Assembly: GCA_963849065.1 (NCBI GenBank)
Contig: CAWKFM010000005.1
Coordinates: 124,001-188,000 of the forward strand
DNA length: 64,000 nt
Origin: TOLSYN sp963849065
GTDB lineage: Bacteria > Acidobacteriota > Terriglobia > Terriglobales > Acidobacteriaceae
Direction of reading: 5' to 3'
Position numbers and translations under genes: made by a program. Shown here in pieces: positions 41,382-50,816 of the stretch (position 1 is the stretch's first letter; every line of letters starts with the position of its first letter). The notes under the pieces were generated by a model that did not search any database, had not been told where the DNA came from, and worked only from the letters and a program-made list of their open reading frames with translations.

Positions 41382-41927
41382 ATGGCCAGTGCCGAACCGG
41401 CAATTTTGCAGTCTCCCGCGCTGTGGTATGCGACCTACACCGCGCCGCGGCACGAGAAGAGCGTTCTGAAGCATCTGGAAAGCCGGAGTGTGGAGAGCTA
41501 TCTTCCGCTCTATGGGAGTACGCGGCTATGGAATGGCCGGCGTGCCTTCGTGCAATTGCCGTTGTTTCCCGGCTACTTGTTTGTCCGTATCGCTCCCGAA
41601 CACCGCGTCAAAGTTCTGGAAGTGCCGGGTGTGCTGAGCATCGTGAGCTCGCAGGGAAGATTGACTCCGTTGCCGGTTGGGGAGGTCGAGTTGTTGCGCG
41701 CCGCCCTGGAGTCCCGGAAATCGGAGCCGCACCCCTCACTTGCCCGCGGCAAACGGGTGCGCATCAAGGTGGGTCCCTTGCGCGGCCTGGAAGGTGTCAT
41801 CGTGAAGCAAACACGCAGGTTGCGGATGGTGGTCTCGATTGACAGCATCCTGCAGTCGTTTGCGGTTGAGTTGGAAGCCAGCGATCTTGAAAGCGACGTA
41901 GTGTCTGCGTCGAGCCAGACAAACTAA
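41382..41927 (+). CDS. NusG-like transcription antiterminator (RfaH/LoaP/UpxY type)
   Basis: 181 aa. The NGN domain starts at about residue 12 (ALWYATYTAPRHEKSVLKHLESR) and shows FPGYLFVRI and VPGVLSIV; a KOW domain (about 120-150, GKRVRIKVGPLRGLEGVIVK) follows. Ordinary NusG genes sit in the secE-rplK operon, whereas this one heads an EPS operon, the usual place for specialised paralogues that keep polymerase going. The stop abuts the next start (TAAATG). The ATG has AGGGAAGAA upstream. Confidence 0.88.
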   Translation: MASAEPAILQSPALWYATYTAPRHEKSVLKHLESRSVESYLPLYGSTRLWNGRRAFVQLPLFPGYLFVRIAPEHRVKVLEVPGVLSIVSSQGRLTPLPVGEVELLRAALESRKSEPHPSLARGKRVRIKVGPLRGLEGVIVKQTRRLRMVVSIDSILQSFAVELEASDLESDVVSASSQTN

Positions 41928-43286
41928 ATGCCGACTGCGCCGGGTAGTACCGTGGTTTCTCAAATGTTGGAGTTTTACGGCTTGCGCGAACACCCCTTTG
42001 GGGTGTCGCCCGACCCGCGATTTCTCTACCCCAGCTTCCAGCATCGCGAAGCCATGGCTTCGTTGATCTTCGGCATCGAGAGCCAGGTTGGGTTTGCGGC
42101 ATTGATTGCCGAGCCCGGTGCGGGCAAGACTACGCTGCTGTTCGACATCCTGCAGCGTTATCGGGACCGCGCCAGCACGGCCTTCGTCTTCAACACACAA
42201 TGCAGCGGGCCGGAACTGCTTCGCCAGGTGGTACTGGAATTGCAGGTTCCCGGCGTCGACGGCGAGCGCGACCCGCTCCGTCTGCATCAGCTGTTTACCG
42301 AGTTTGTGGCCGACCGCCTGCGCACCAAGCCGGTGGTGATCGTGATCGACGAAGCGCAGAACCTGGAGAACTCCGCTCTGGAAACGCTCCGCCTGCTGTC
42401 GAATTTCGAAGCGGCCAACCGCAAGCTTTTGCACATCATTCTTGCCGGACAGCCGCAACTTGCAAGCAAACTACGGCACCCCAGCCTTACCCAGCTGCTG
42501 CAGCGCATCACCACCGTCAGCCGCCTGGAGCGCTTCTCGCCGGCGCAGATGGAAGAGTGCATCGCATTTCGACTGCGGGTCGCCGGCTTCACCGGCCCGG
42601 CACTGCTTTCCGATCCGGCCATGGCGATGGTCAAGGCGGCCAGCGGGGGCGTGCCGCGCGAGATCAATCGCATTTGCATAAACGCCATGCAGTTGGGATT
42701 TGCCTTGCGCCAAAGGCCGATCGGCCCTGAAGTCATCGAGGAAGTGATGGCGGACCTGACCCTGGCAAAATGGATTCCCGAGACGGAGCTGCCGGCGGAC
42801 TGCCCGGCTATCGAATTCGAGGTTCCGAAGGCTCCCGGCAACTCGATGGGCTTTCGGGTAGGGGCGCCGAACTCGCCGCCTCCGGCGCCATCGCCCCAAC
42901 CGCTCCCGGCGGTGGCAGCGCGGAGCGCCGCAGGCGAGGCGAAAAATTCCAGCCGTTCCGTGGAGCCTGTGAGCTCGCAGCTCTCGGCGCCGGAGAGCGA
43001 GCTGCGGAGAGTCTTACTCGGAGCCGCGGCGCGGCGCCAGCGCGCCGCAGAGCTACGGTTGCTTGGTCTCCGACACAAGGAGAGCCAAACGTCAGCCGAC
43101 AGCCAGACTCTCTATCCGTACATGTTTGCCATGGGGTGTGTGTCGAGCCCGTCGGGGACGGAGCCAGAGGCTTTTGACGGCGGCAATCTGCCGTCCGCGA
43201 GCCCGGTGTTCCAGGCCTTGGAAGCCGCCACGCCCGGCAGCGCAGTGCAGCCGCAACCGCAAGACAGCAAGAAGACTGGTACGTAG
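41928..43286 (+). CDS. ExeA/XrtA-associated type AAA ATPase
   Basis: 452 aa. AAA+ ATPase with MLEFYGLREHPFGVSPDPRFLY, Walker A (AEPGAGKTT, about 61-69), Walker B (VIVIDEAQ, about 137-144) and the sensor region QLLQRITT. Residues 280-452 are a low-complexity tail with Pro/Ser/Ala and several basic segments. Such ATPases are recurrent members of PEP-CTERM/exosortase EPS loci and of type II secretion (ExeA). It follows the antiterminator without gap. Confidence 0.85.
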   Translation: MPTAPGSTVVSQMLEFYGLREHPFGVSPDPRFLYPSFQHREAMASLIFGIESQVGFAALIAEPGAGKTTLLFDILQRYRDRASTAFVFNTQCSGPELLRQVVLELQVPGVDGERDPLRLHQLFTEFVADRLRTKPVVIVIDEAQNLENSALETLRLLSNFEAANRKLLHIILAGQPQLASKLRHPSLTQLLQRITTVSRLERFSPAQMEECIAFRLRVAGFTGPALLSDPAMAMVKAASGGVPREINRICINAMQLGFALRQRPIGPEVIEEVMADLTLAKWIPETELPADCPAIEFEVPKAPGNSMGFRVGAPNSPPPAPSPQPLPAVAARSAAGEAKNSSRSVEPVSSQLSAPESELRRVLLGAAARRQRAAELRLLGLRHKESQTSADSQTLYPYMFAMGCVSSPSGTEPEAFDGGNLPSASPVFQALEAATPGSAVQPQPQDSKKTGT

Positions 43287-43334
43287 TGGGCGTCCCGCCT
43301 GGAGCGGAGCGAATACCAAGATCACGGAGCCGCA

Positions 43335-45629
43335 ATGAGCAGGAATTTTGAACTCTGGCAGCGCGCATCAGAACCCGAACCGGCAGCAGACCCGGTACCG
43401 GAACCGGTACGATTGCCAGTGCCGGCGACGGTGGTACCGGCCGAGTTGGCGAGGCCCCTTTACTCCGCGCCGACTGAATCGGCCGACTCCGACGAGGGAG
43501 GCTTCTCGGGATTCAACCCGATTGTCGCTCTCCGGAGATATTGGTATTGGTCTCTGCTTTTTGCCGTTGTTGTCATGGTCGGCGTGACCGCCTTCACCTT
43601 CCTGATGAAACCGGTGTATGAACCGGAAGCCCATGTGGAAATAGATCCGCCAGGGTCGGAAGTTCTCTCGGTGGATAATCACGACAACGGTCCAAGTGGG
43701 GATTTTGTGACAACCAAGATGCAGAATCTGCAAAGCGACGGATTGGCTCTGGATGTGATTCACACGCTTCACCTCGATCAGAAACCTGAATTCAACCGGG
43801 ACGCGCAGCCTGCCGCGTCGCCGAAACCATCGAGCGATGGTGCGGTGCAATTGACGCCGGCAGAAGATCGGGCCTTGTACGCCTTCAACCAGTCCCGGAA
43901 GGTGACCCAGACTCCCGGCAGCCAGTTGATCACGGTCAGCGTTGACGCAAACAATGCGATGGAGGCGGCACAGCTCACCAACACGCTGCTGGACCTGTTC
44001 ATTGCGCGCGACTTCAAGGCGCGGGAAGATACGATCGCGCAGTGGCAGCGGCAATTGGACGACATCAAGAAACGCATGGACGACTCCAATCATGCCCTCA
44101 CCGCATTTGAAAATGCCAAGGGCTTCAGCGCGATTGGCGACAACGGGAACACCTTCTCCGAGCGGGTGGTCGATTTGAGCAAACAGCTGATGCAGGCGCA
44201 GTCGGACCGCATCCAGCTGCAGGCCTATCTGGACAGGCTGGACTCTTCGCCGAGTGCGCCTGCCCAGCCCACGTCGCTGCCCCAGATCAGCAGCGACCCG
44301 GTGGTGCAGAATTTGACCACCAAGCTGGCTGATACCAAGGGGCAACTGGCGGAGACGCTGGCGGTCTACGGACCTAATCACCCGAATGCCAAGAAGCTGC
44401 AGAACCAGGTTGACGAGCTTCAGGTGCAGTTGGACGCGCAACGGTCGGCGATTTTCAGTAATTTGAAGACCACTTACACGGCATCCAAGGCACGCGAGGA
44501 GTTGCTGCAGTCGCAGATGGCTGGGGCCACCAAACAGATGGGCGTGCTGGCGCAGTACGACGCCCTGAAGAAAGAGGCCGACGCCAACACCCAGATCTAC
44601 GCGGTGCTGTATCAGAGAGTCAAAGAAGTCGCCATTGCGGCGGAGACCAAGTCGAGCAGCATCCGAATCATTGACCGGGCGCGCGTGCTCAATCGCCCTA
44701 CCAAACCGAAGCGTGTGCAGAATGTGCTCATGGGTGCGGCGGGAGGGCTGGTGGGCGGCCTCGCTCTGGCATTCCTGCTTCAATTCTTGGATACCAAAAT
44801 CCGCACCCCGGAAGATATCAAGAAGTATCTGGGAGCGGAATCGGTTTCGGTCATTCCCGTCATCGGGAAGGGCGGCGGACGGTATGGGGTGGGCCCGTTC
44901 GGCATGCGATCGTTGCCGGGCACGGCGCAGGATGGTTCCGCAGCCTTCCTGCTGGACCGGCCGAACTCTCCCGAGTCGGAGGCGCTGCGAGGAATCTATA
45001 CGGCGGTGCGCCTCTCTTGGCGGAACAGCGGCGGTGCGGCGCGGGTGCTGATGATCGCCTCGGCGCTGCCGGGCGAAGGCAAGACCATGCTCTCGGTCAA
45101 CTTGGCGCTGGCCCTGGCGCAGCATGGGTCAACCTGCATTGTGGACGCCGACCTTCGTAAACGCGGGGTTGCGTCCTCGTTGGGAGTCAGCGGCGCGCGC
45201 GGCCTTGGGGATGTGCTGTCGGGAAGCGTGGATCTGGACGAGGCGTTTGTTCCCCATGGGTCGGTTACGAATTTGACGGTGCTGCCGGCCGGCGGGCCTC
45301 AGGGCGATCCGGGCACGCTGATTGCCTCCAACGCGATGGTGGACCTGGTGGGGAAATTGCGCCAGAGATTCGAATTTGTAGTCATCGATTCGCCGCCGAT
45401 CCTCCCGGTGTCCGACGCCCGCTCCCTGGCTGCGCTGGCCGATGGCATTCTGCTGATCGGGCGCTCCGGGGTGACGACCCGGGAGAACATGAAACGCGCC
45501 GTGGAGATGTTGCGAGAGGTTCGCTCGGCTCCGGTGCTGGAATACGTTCTGAATGCGGCAAAACCTCACGGCTCTGGCTACAACCGCTACGACTACGGAT
45601 ACGGCAATGATCCGGCCGACGCCGGGTAG
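43335..45629 (+). CDS. Wzc-like polysaccharide co-polymerase with tyrosine-kinase domain
   Basis: 764 aa. Wzz-type chain-length domain: N-terminal membrane helix (YWYWSLLFAVVVMVGVTAFTF), long periplasmic coiled-coil region, second membrane helix (about 455-475). The cytoplasmic BY-kinase has Walker A (SALPGEGKTM, about 577-584), Walker A' (VDADLRKRG) and Walker B (FVVIDSPPI). The C-terminus has a tyrosine cluster (YNRYDYGYG), the usual autophosphorylation tail. It controls polymer length and assembly with the Wza homologue next door. The first 50 residues are Pro/Glu-rich and unusual. Confidence 0.92.
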   Translation: MSRNFELWQRASEPEPAADPVPEPVRLPVPATVVPAELARPLYSAPTESADSDEGGFSGFNPIVALRRYWYWSLLFAVVVMVGVTAFTFLMKPVYEPEAHVEIDPPGSEVLSVDNHDNGPSGDFVTTKMQNLQSDGLALDVIHTLHLDQKPEFNRDAQPAASPKPSSDGAVQLTPAEDRALYAFNQSRKVTQTPGSQLITVSVDANNAMEAAQLTNTLLDLFIARDFKAREDTIAQWQRQLDDIKKRMDDSNHALTAFENAKGFSAIGDNGNTFSERVVDLSKQLMQAQSDRIQLQAYLDRLDSSPSAPAQPTSLPQISSDPVVQNLTTKLADTKGQLAETLAVYGPNHPNAKKLQNQVDELQVQLDAQRSAIFSNLKTTYTASKAREELLQSQMAGATKQMGVLAQYDALKKEADANTQIYAVLYQRVKEVAIAAETKSSSIRIIDRARVLNRPTKPKRVQNVLMGAAGGLVGGLALAFLLQFLDTKIRTPEDIKKYLGAESVSVIPVIGKGGGRYGVGPFGMRSLPGTAQDGSAAFLLDRPNSPESEALRGIYTAVRLSWRNSGGAARVLMIASALPGEGKTMLSVNLALALAQHGSTCIVDADLRKRGVASSLGVSGARGLGDVLSGSVDLDEAFVPHGSVTNLTVLPAGGPQGDPGTLIASNAMVDLVGKLRQRFEFVVIDSPPILPVSDARSLAALADGILLIGRSGVTTRENMKRAVEMLREVRSAPVLEYVLNAAKPHGSGYNRYDYGYGNDPADAG

Positions 45630-45716
45630 TCGAAACGTCCGCAATGGGCTGGAGATCGGCCTCGGCCGAGCCGTCTCCCCGGGCGGGAGGATCGGCTGAT
45701 GGGGAAGGAGTTCGAT

Positions 45717-46727
45717 ATGATCAAGGACAAGGCAAAGCAAGGTTTGAGAATCAGCGCAATGCTGGTCCTGCTGGCGGCATTGGCAGCGGCCCAAGCCAGC
45801 TCATCGCAAGTCCCTTCGGTGCCGGGACGAATGGAATCGGCTGTCACCCCTATTCCTCCGGCCACCCTTGCCGTGGGTGCGCCATCCGTAGCCGCCGCGG
45901 CTCCCACCACCGAGATATTGATCGGAGGCGGAGATCTGCTGGAAGTGAGCGTCTACGGCGCGCCGGATTACGACAAGCAAGTCCGGGTGAGTGCCGAGGG
46001 CGAGATTACACTGCCGCTCGCCGGTATGGTGAAGATCGGGGGCATGACGACGGCGCAGGCCGAAGCGGTCATTGCCATGAAACTCAGCGACGGCGGCTAC
46101 TTCCGGGACCCCAAGGTTTCCGTGCTGGAGAAGGAATTTTCCACGCAGGGCATTTCCGTGCTGGGAGAGGTGGCGAAGCCGGGAATTTATCCCCTGCCTG
46201 GCAGCCGCAACTTGTTCGACGCGATATCGGCTGCAAGCGGCGTCACGGCACGGGCCGGAAGCATCGTAACGATCACCCATCGGAACGATCCTGAACACCA
46301 GTCCACCGTGATCCTGTCCAATAACGGCAAGAGTTCGGGCTCGGCCAATGTTCCCTTGTTTCCTGGAGATACGGTGATGGTGTCAAAGGCCGGAATCGTG
46401 TACGTGACCGGGTCCGTGAACAAACCCGGCGGTTTCGTCATGGAGAACGCGCACATGACCGTCCTGCAAGCGGTTGCCATGGCGCAGGGCGCCATTTCCA
46501 CGGCGGCGCTGGATAAGGCCGAGGTGATCCGCAACTCGGGGCAGGGTTCCAAGCCGGAGGAAATCCCTATCCAGCTTAAGAAAATTCTCTCGGCCAAGGC
46601 GCCGGATGTGAATCTCCAGGAGAATGACATCGTCTTTGTTCCGAATAGTGCAGCCAAATCAGCGGGTAAGCGGACGCTCGAAGCAATTGTGCAGGCCGCT
46701 ACTGGGGCGGCACTGGTTGTCCACTAA
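45717..46727 (+). CDS. Polysaccharide export protein, Wza/EpsA-like
   Basis: 336 aa. Signal peptide (LRISAMLVLLAALAAAQA), then a poly-Ser/Pro linker and a polysaccharide export domain (about 70-150, IGGGDLLEVSVYGAPDYDKQVRVSAEGEITLPLAG) and two SLBB-like units (GISVLGEVAKPGIYPL; VYVTGSVNKPGGFVM). It forms the outer-membrane exit channel. The ATG at 45717 has AAGGAG six to seven bases before it; an ATG at 45699 also has GGGAGG. No lipobox Cys is seen, unlike E. coli Wza. Confidence 0.88.
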   Translation: MIKDKAKQGLRISAMLVLLAALAAAQASSSQVPSVPGRMESAVTPIPPATLAVGAPSVAAAAPTTEILIGGGDLLEVSVYGAPDYDKQVRVSAEGEITLPLAGMVKIGGMTTAQAEAVIAMKLSDGGYFRDPKVSVLEKEFSTQGISVLGEVAKPGIYPLPGSRNLFDAISAASGVTARAGSIVTITHRNDPEHQSTVILSNNGKSSGSANVPLFPGDTVMVSKAGIVYVTGSVNKPGGFVMENAHMTVLQAVAMAQGAISTAALDKAEVIRNSGQGSKPEEIPIQLKKILSAKAPDVNLQENDIVFVPNSAAKSAGKRTLEAIVQAATGAALVVH

Positions 46728-46822
46728 ACCTCGCATAATTGAACTGCCAATCAAGTTACAAATGTAAGCCTTGTCATCCCATCGGTGCCGGCTTGCAGCG
46801 ACGAAATACCATTGGAGGAGAA

Positions 46823-47962
46823 ATGCCAAAGTCAAGATCCTGGGCTCCCATGATGCTGCCAGTTGGACCCGCACAGCCGTCGGTTGACATCAGTAAAACG
46901 GCCGGGCCGTTGCTCTGCCATCACCCCATGGCGCCGCGGGTTCGGCACGTCGAAAAGAAGGCTCTATCGGTCGGCGTGATCGGTTATGGGTACTGGGGCC
47001 CCAATATCGTCCGCAATTTCAGCCTGCAGGAGGACTCGCAGGTTTCGCTGGTGTGCGATCAGCGTCCGGAAGCTCTCGCCAAGGTGGCCAAAGCCTACCC
47101 TGAGATGGAGGTGACCTCCGACCCGATGCAGGTTTTGCGTTCGCCCAGCATCGACATTGTGGCGGTAGTTACGCCGGTCTGGACTCATTTCGAACTGGCC
47201 AAAGCCGCCCTCGAAAATGGCAAGCACGTGTTTGTGGAAAAGCCTTTTACCGCGACTTCCGAGCAGGCCGAGGAGTTGATCGAACTGGCCGAGCGCAAGA
47301 ACCTGAAGATCATGGTGGATCATACCTTCCTGTTCACCGGAGCGGTGCGCAAGATCAAGCAGCTGATCGATGCCGGCGAGCTCGGGGACCTTTACTACTA
47401 CGACACCACCCGGGTGAATCTGGGTCTGTTTCAGCACGATGTGAACGTCATATGGGACCTTGCTCCGCATGATCTGTCCATCATGGATTATCTGCTCTCC
47501 AACAAGCCCGAGGCGGTCGTGGCCACCGGGCAGGTTCACATCAACGGCGTCGAGGATGTTGCCTTCATCACCATTTACTACTCCAACAAACTGATTGCGC
47601 ACGTCAACGTGAACTGGCTTTCTCCCGTAAAGGTGCGGACCACGCTGGTGGGCGGCTGCAAGAAGATGGTGATGTGGAACGACCTGGAATCCGACGAGAA
47701 GATCAAGCTCTATGACCGGGGGGTGCAGACCAGCACCCGCGAGGGAGTGTACGATCTGCTGGTCAGCTACCGCTCCGGCGACGTGTGGATGCCGCAGATT
47801 GAGAACACCGAAGCGCTCAAGCTGGAGCTGGGATATTTCAACGAATGCATTCTCGAGGACAAGACCCCGATCAATGACGGACACGCCGGACGGCGCATCG
47901 TCAAGATGCTGGAAGCCGCCAACGAATCGCTGCGCACCCGCGGCGCCGAGGTTCGCTTATGA
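46823..47962 (+). CDS. Gfo/Idh/MocA family oxidoreductase (WlbA-like)
   Basis: 379 aa. Rossmann start (VGVIGYGYWGPNIVRNF) and the EKPF motif (HVFVEKPFTATSEQ) followed by YYYDTTRVNLG. The first 45 residues are an extension of unclear purpose. It would oxidise a nucleotide sugar at C3, the step before aminotransfer. GGAGGAG precedes the ATG. It shares four bases with the following acyltransferase gene, which indicates one pathway. Confidence 0.85.
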   Translation: MPKSRSWAPMMLPVGPAQPSVDISKTAGPLLCHHPMAPRVRHVEKKALSVGVIGYGYWGPNIVRNFSLQEDSQVSLVCDQRPEALAKVAKAYPEMEVTSDPMQVLRSPSIDIVAVVTPVWTHFELAKAALENGKHVFVEKPFTATSEQAEELIELAERKNLKIMVDHTFLFTGAVRKIKQLIDAGELGDLYYYDTTRVNLGLFQHDVNVIWDLAPHDLSIMDYLLSNKPEAVVATGQVHINGVEDVAFITIYYSNKLIAHVNVNWLSPVKVRTTLVGGCKKMVMWNDLESDEKIKLYDRGVQTSTREGVYDLLVSYRSGDVWMPQIENTEALKLELGYFNECILEDKTPINDGHAGRRIVKMLEAANESLRTRGAEVRL

Positions 47963-48453
47963 GTGAGTTCGTCTGCATTTCGCCCGATGTAAAGCTGGGC
48001 AATGACGTCAAGCTTTCGAAATTCATCAACCTCTACGGATGCCAGATCGGAGACGGAACCAAGATCGGCGCCTTCGTGGAGATTCAGAAGAATGCCACGG
48101 TCGGCCAAAACTGCAAGATCTCCAGCCACACCTTCATCTGCGAGGGCGTCACCATCGAAGATGGAGTCTTCGTGGGGCACAGCGTCACCTTCATCAATGA
48201 TTCCTATCCCCGCGCCATCAATCCCACCGGCGAACTGCAGACGGAACAGGACTGGGTGGTGGAACGGACGCTGGTCAAGCGTGGCGCATCGATCGGCTCC
48301 GGCAGCACCATCCTCTCCAAGATTACGATTGGCGAATACGCCATCGTGGGCGCCGGCAGCGTGATCACCAAAGACGTGCCTCCGTACGCCATTGTGGCCG
48401 GCAATCCGGCCAAAGTGCTGCGCTACCAAGAAACTTCGACTGCCACCAAATGA
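47959..48453 (+). CDS. Left-handed beta-helix sugar N-acyltransferase (WbpD/WlbB-like)
   Basis: 164 aa. Hexapeptide repeats run through most of the length (LGNDVKLSKFINLYGCQIGDGTKIGAFVEI; GASIGSGSTILSKITIGEYAIVGAGSVITKDVP). Conserved HTFICEGVTIEDGVFVGHSVTFIND and the C-terminal VAGNPAKVLR complete the pattern for amino-sugar N-acetyltransferases. It would acetylate the 3-amino group made by the next enzyme. It overlaps both neighbours by four bases. Confidence 0.9.
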   Translation: MSEFVCISPDVKLGNDVKLSKFINLYGCQIGDGTKIGAFVEIQKNATVGQNCKISSHTFICEGVTIEDGVFVGHSVTFINDSYPRAINPTGELQTEQDWVVERTLVKRGASIGSGSTILSKITIGEYAIVGAGSVITKDVPPYAIVAGNPAKVLRYQETSTATK

Positions 48454-49661
48454 ATCCTTCTCTCCCATTTCTGGACCTCGTTACACCGCACGCCGAGCTC
48501 GAAGCCGAGCTCATGGAAGTGGTTCGCACCGCTTTGCGCAGCGCGGCATTTATCGGGGGCAAATCGGTCGAGAGCTTTGAACGGAACTTTGCCGCCTTCG
48601 TCGGGTCGGCGGACTGCGTGGGCGTTTCCAGCGGCACCGATGCGTTGCGCTTTGCGCTGATGGCAGGCGGGGTGAAGCCGGGGGATACGGTGCTGACCGT
48701 GGCCAACACCTTCATTGCCACGGCAGAGGCCATTTCCCAGGCGGGCGCGATTCCCGAGTTCGTCGAAGTGGACGAGCGGAGTCACAACCTGAGTCCGGTG
48801 AAGTTGCGCGAGCACCTGGAGGGCTGTGCGCGCGACGCCGCCTCCGGGCTGCGTCTGGGCCGCCGGACCGGCAGCCCGATTACCGCGGTGCTTCCCGTGC
48901 ACCTGTTCGGCCAGATGGCCGACATGGACGCGATCGGCGAGATCGCGCAGGAATTCCAGCTACTGTTGTTTGAAGATGCCTGCCAGGCACACGGAGCCGA
49001 GTATTTCTCCCAGCGCGGGAACCAGTGGCAAAAAGCCGGCACGGTCGGCAAGGCGTCCGCCTTCAGTTTCTACCCGGGCAAAAATCTGGGCGCCTGCGGA
49101 GAAGCCGGCGCAGCCACCACCCAGGATCCGGAGCTGGCGCAACATATGCGAATGCTGCGCGATCATGGCCAGGCCAGCAAGTATCACCACGACGTGGTTG
49201 GCTACAATGGACGCCTGGACTCGATTCAGGCCGGATTCCTGGATGTGAAGCTCAAGCACCTCTCCCGCTGGACGGAGCAGCGCCGTGCCGCGGCTACCCG
49301 CTATAATTCCCTCCTGGAGTCCGTTCCTGGAGTAGTCACGCCCTTCGAGCCGCCTCGCTCCAAGGCCGTATATCACCTCTACGTGGTTCGAGTGAGTAAT
49401 CGCGACCAGGTGCTGGCGAAGCTTGCAGAGGCGGGAATCGGAACGGGAATCCATTATCCGGTGCCGGTTCACCTGCAGAACGCATACGCCTATCTGGGCT
49501 ACCAGAAAGGCGATCTGCCGGTGACCGAAGCGCTGGCGTCGGAGATTCTGTCGCTGCCCATGTTCCCGCACCTTACGGCGGAGCAGCAGGAGCGTGTGGC
49601 GCAGGAGCTGGCCAAGGCGACGCAATCCCTGGGGAAGACGCATTCCGCAACCGCGGATTAG
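48450..49661 (+). CDS. DegT/DnrJ/EryC1/StrS aminotransferase
   Basis: 403 aa PLP enzyme. PLP Lys211 in FYPGKNLGACGEAGA; GTDALRFALMA and VVGYNGRLDSIQAGFLDVK are typical. It sits last in the oxidoreductase-acyltransferase-aminotransferase triplet, so its likely substrate is the 3-keto sugar. A second family member is at 39.7 kb. Overlap ATGA at the start. Confidence 0.9.
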   Translation: MNPSLPFLDLVTPHAELEAELMEVVRTALRSAAFIGGKSVESFERNFAAFVGSADCVGVSSGTDALRFALMAGGVKPGDTVLTVANTFIATAEAISQAGAIPEFVEVDERSHNLSPVKLREHLEGCARDAASGLRLGRRTGSPITAVLPVHLFGQMADMDAIGEIAQEFQLLLFEDACQAHGAEYFSQRGNQWQKAGTVGKASAFSFYPGKNLGACGEAGAATTQDPELAQHMRMLRDHGQASKYHHDVVGYNGRLDSIQAGFLDVKLKHLSRWTEQRRAAATRYNSLLESVPGVVTPFEPPRSKAVYHLYVVRVSNRDQVLAKLAEAGIGTGIHYPVPVHLQNAYAYLGYQKGDLPVTEALASEILSLPMFPHLTAEQQERVAQELAKATQSLGKTHSATAD

Positions 49662-49700
49662 TTGCGAATGGATGGCAGGAACTTCGTGGGAGGTTGGGCA

Positions 49701-50816
49701 GTGGGGCGCACGGTCTTAGTTACTGGCGGGGCTGGTTTCATCGGCTCCAACTTCGTTCTGCAGCGCATGGCCGCCGGCGACCGGGTCATCACGCTCGACA
49801 AACTCACCTACGCCGGCAATCTCGGCAACCTGGCCTCGGTCATCGATCACCCCTTGCATGTCTTCGTCCAGGGCGGCATTGAAGACGCCTCTCTCGTCCA
49901 GTCGCTGCTCCGGGCGCACCAGCCCGACGCCCTGGTCAACTTTGCCGCCGAGAGCCACGTCGACCGCTCCATCGTGAATCCCGAGGAGTTCATCTCCACC
50001 AACCTGGTCGGAACCTCCCGCCTGCTGCATGAGTCACTGACGTACTTCCGCAGCCTTTCCTCCGAGGCTCAGGCCCGCTTCCGATTCCTCCACGTCTCCA
50101 CCGACGAGGTTTACGGATCGCTTGGCCCCTCCGATCCCGCCTTTGCTGAAACCCACCCCTATCAGCCCAACAGTCCCTACTCGGCCTCCAAGGCCGGCAG
50201 CGATCACTTGGTGCGCGCCTACCAGCACACCTACGGACTGCCCACGCTGACCACCAACTGCTCCAACAATTACGGCCCCTTCCAATTTCCGGAAAAATTG
50301 ATTCCGCTGGTCATCCTCAATGCACTCCATGGCAAGCCGCTCCCCATCTACGGGGATGGGCGCAATGTGCGCGATTGGCTCTACGTGGGAGATCACTGCG
50401 AGGCCATCGCGTTGGTGCTCGAGAAGGGAACCATCGGGGAGACGTATAACATCGGTGGAGATAGCGAGATGGCCAATCTCGATGTGGTCGCCACCATCTG
50501 CTCCATCCTGGACGAGGTTCACCCCGAGGGCGCGCCGCACAGCCGCCTTATCACCTTCGTTAAGGACCGTCCCGGCCACGACCGCCGCTACGCCATCGAT
50601 GCCTCCAAGCTCGGCCGCGATTTGGGCTGGCGGCCCCGCGAAACCTTTGCCAGCGGAATCCGGAACACCGTGAAGTGGTACCTTTCCCACCCCGCCTGGA
50701 TTCAGCAGGTCACCAGCGGAGAGTATCGCAACTGGATCGCAGCCAACTACGAGACCAGGGACTCGGAAACCAGAGATACGGAAACCCGGGATACGGAAAC
50801 CAGGGGCGCACGATGA
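49701..50816 (+). CDS. rmlB: dTDP-glucose 4,6-dehydratase
   Basis: 371 aa. Turns dTDP-glucose into dTDP-4-keto-6-deoxyglucose. GGAGFIGSNF (NAD binding), the STDEVYGSLG block, YSASKAGSDHLV (catalytic Tyr/Lys) and NNYGPFQFPEKLIPL are conserved. The GTG at 49701 is selected because GGGAGG lies seven bases upstream; an ATG at 49668 lacks a ribosome-binding site. The C-terminus ends with a pentapeptide tandem repeat (ETRDx), absent from ordinary RmlB. It overlaps rmlA by four bases. Confidence 0.92.
   Translation: MGRTVLVTGGAGFIGSNFVLQRMAAGDRVITLDKLTYAGNLGNLASVIDHPLHVFVQGGIEDASLVQSLLRAHQPDALVNFAAESHVDRSIVNPEEFISTNLVGTSRLLHESLTYFRSLSSEAQARFRFLHVSTDEVYGSLGPSDPAFAETHPYQPNSPYSASKAGSDHLVRAYQHTYGLPTLTTNCSNNYGPFQFPEKLIPLVILNALHGKPLPIYGDGRNVRDWLYVGDHCEAIALVLEKGTIGETYNIGGDSEMANLDVVATICSILDEVHPEGAPHSRLITFVKDRPGHDRRYAIDASKLGRDLGWRPRETFASGIRNTVKWYLSHPAWIQQVTSGEYRNWIAANYETRDSETRDTETRDTETRGAR
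50751..50810 (+). repeat. 15-base tandem repeat in the rmlB 3' end
   Basis: Four 15-base units of the type GAAACCAGAGATACG (50751-50765, 50766-50780, 50781-50795, 50796-50810) encode ETRDS, ETRDT, ETRDT and a decayed ETRGA. The array ends just before the rmlA start. Confidence 0.85.

Noticed and set aside
43368..45125. 585-residue open frame on the minus strand
   Set aside because: Antisense to the Wzc-like gene; no recognisable protein features.
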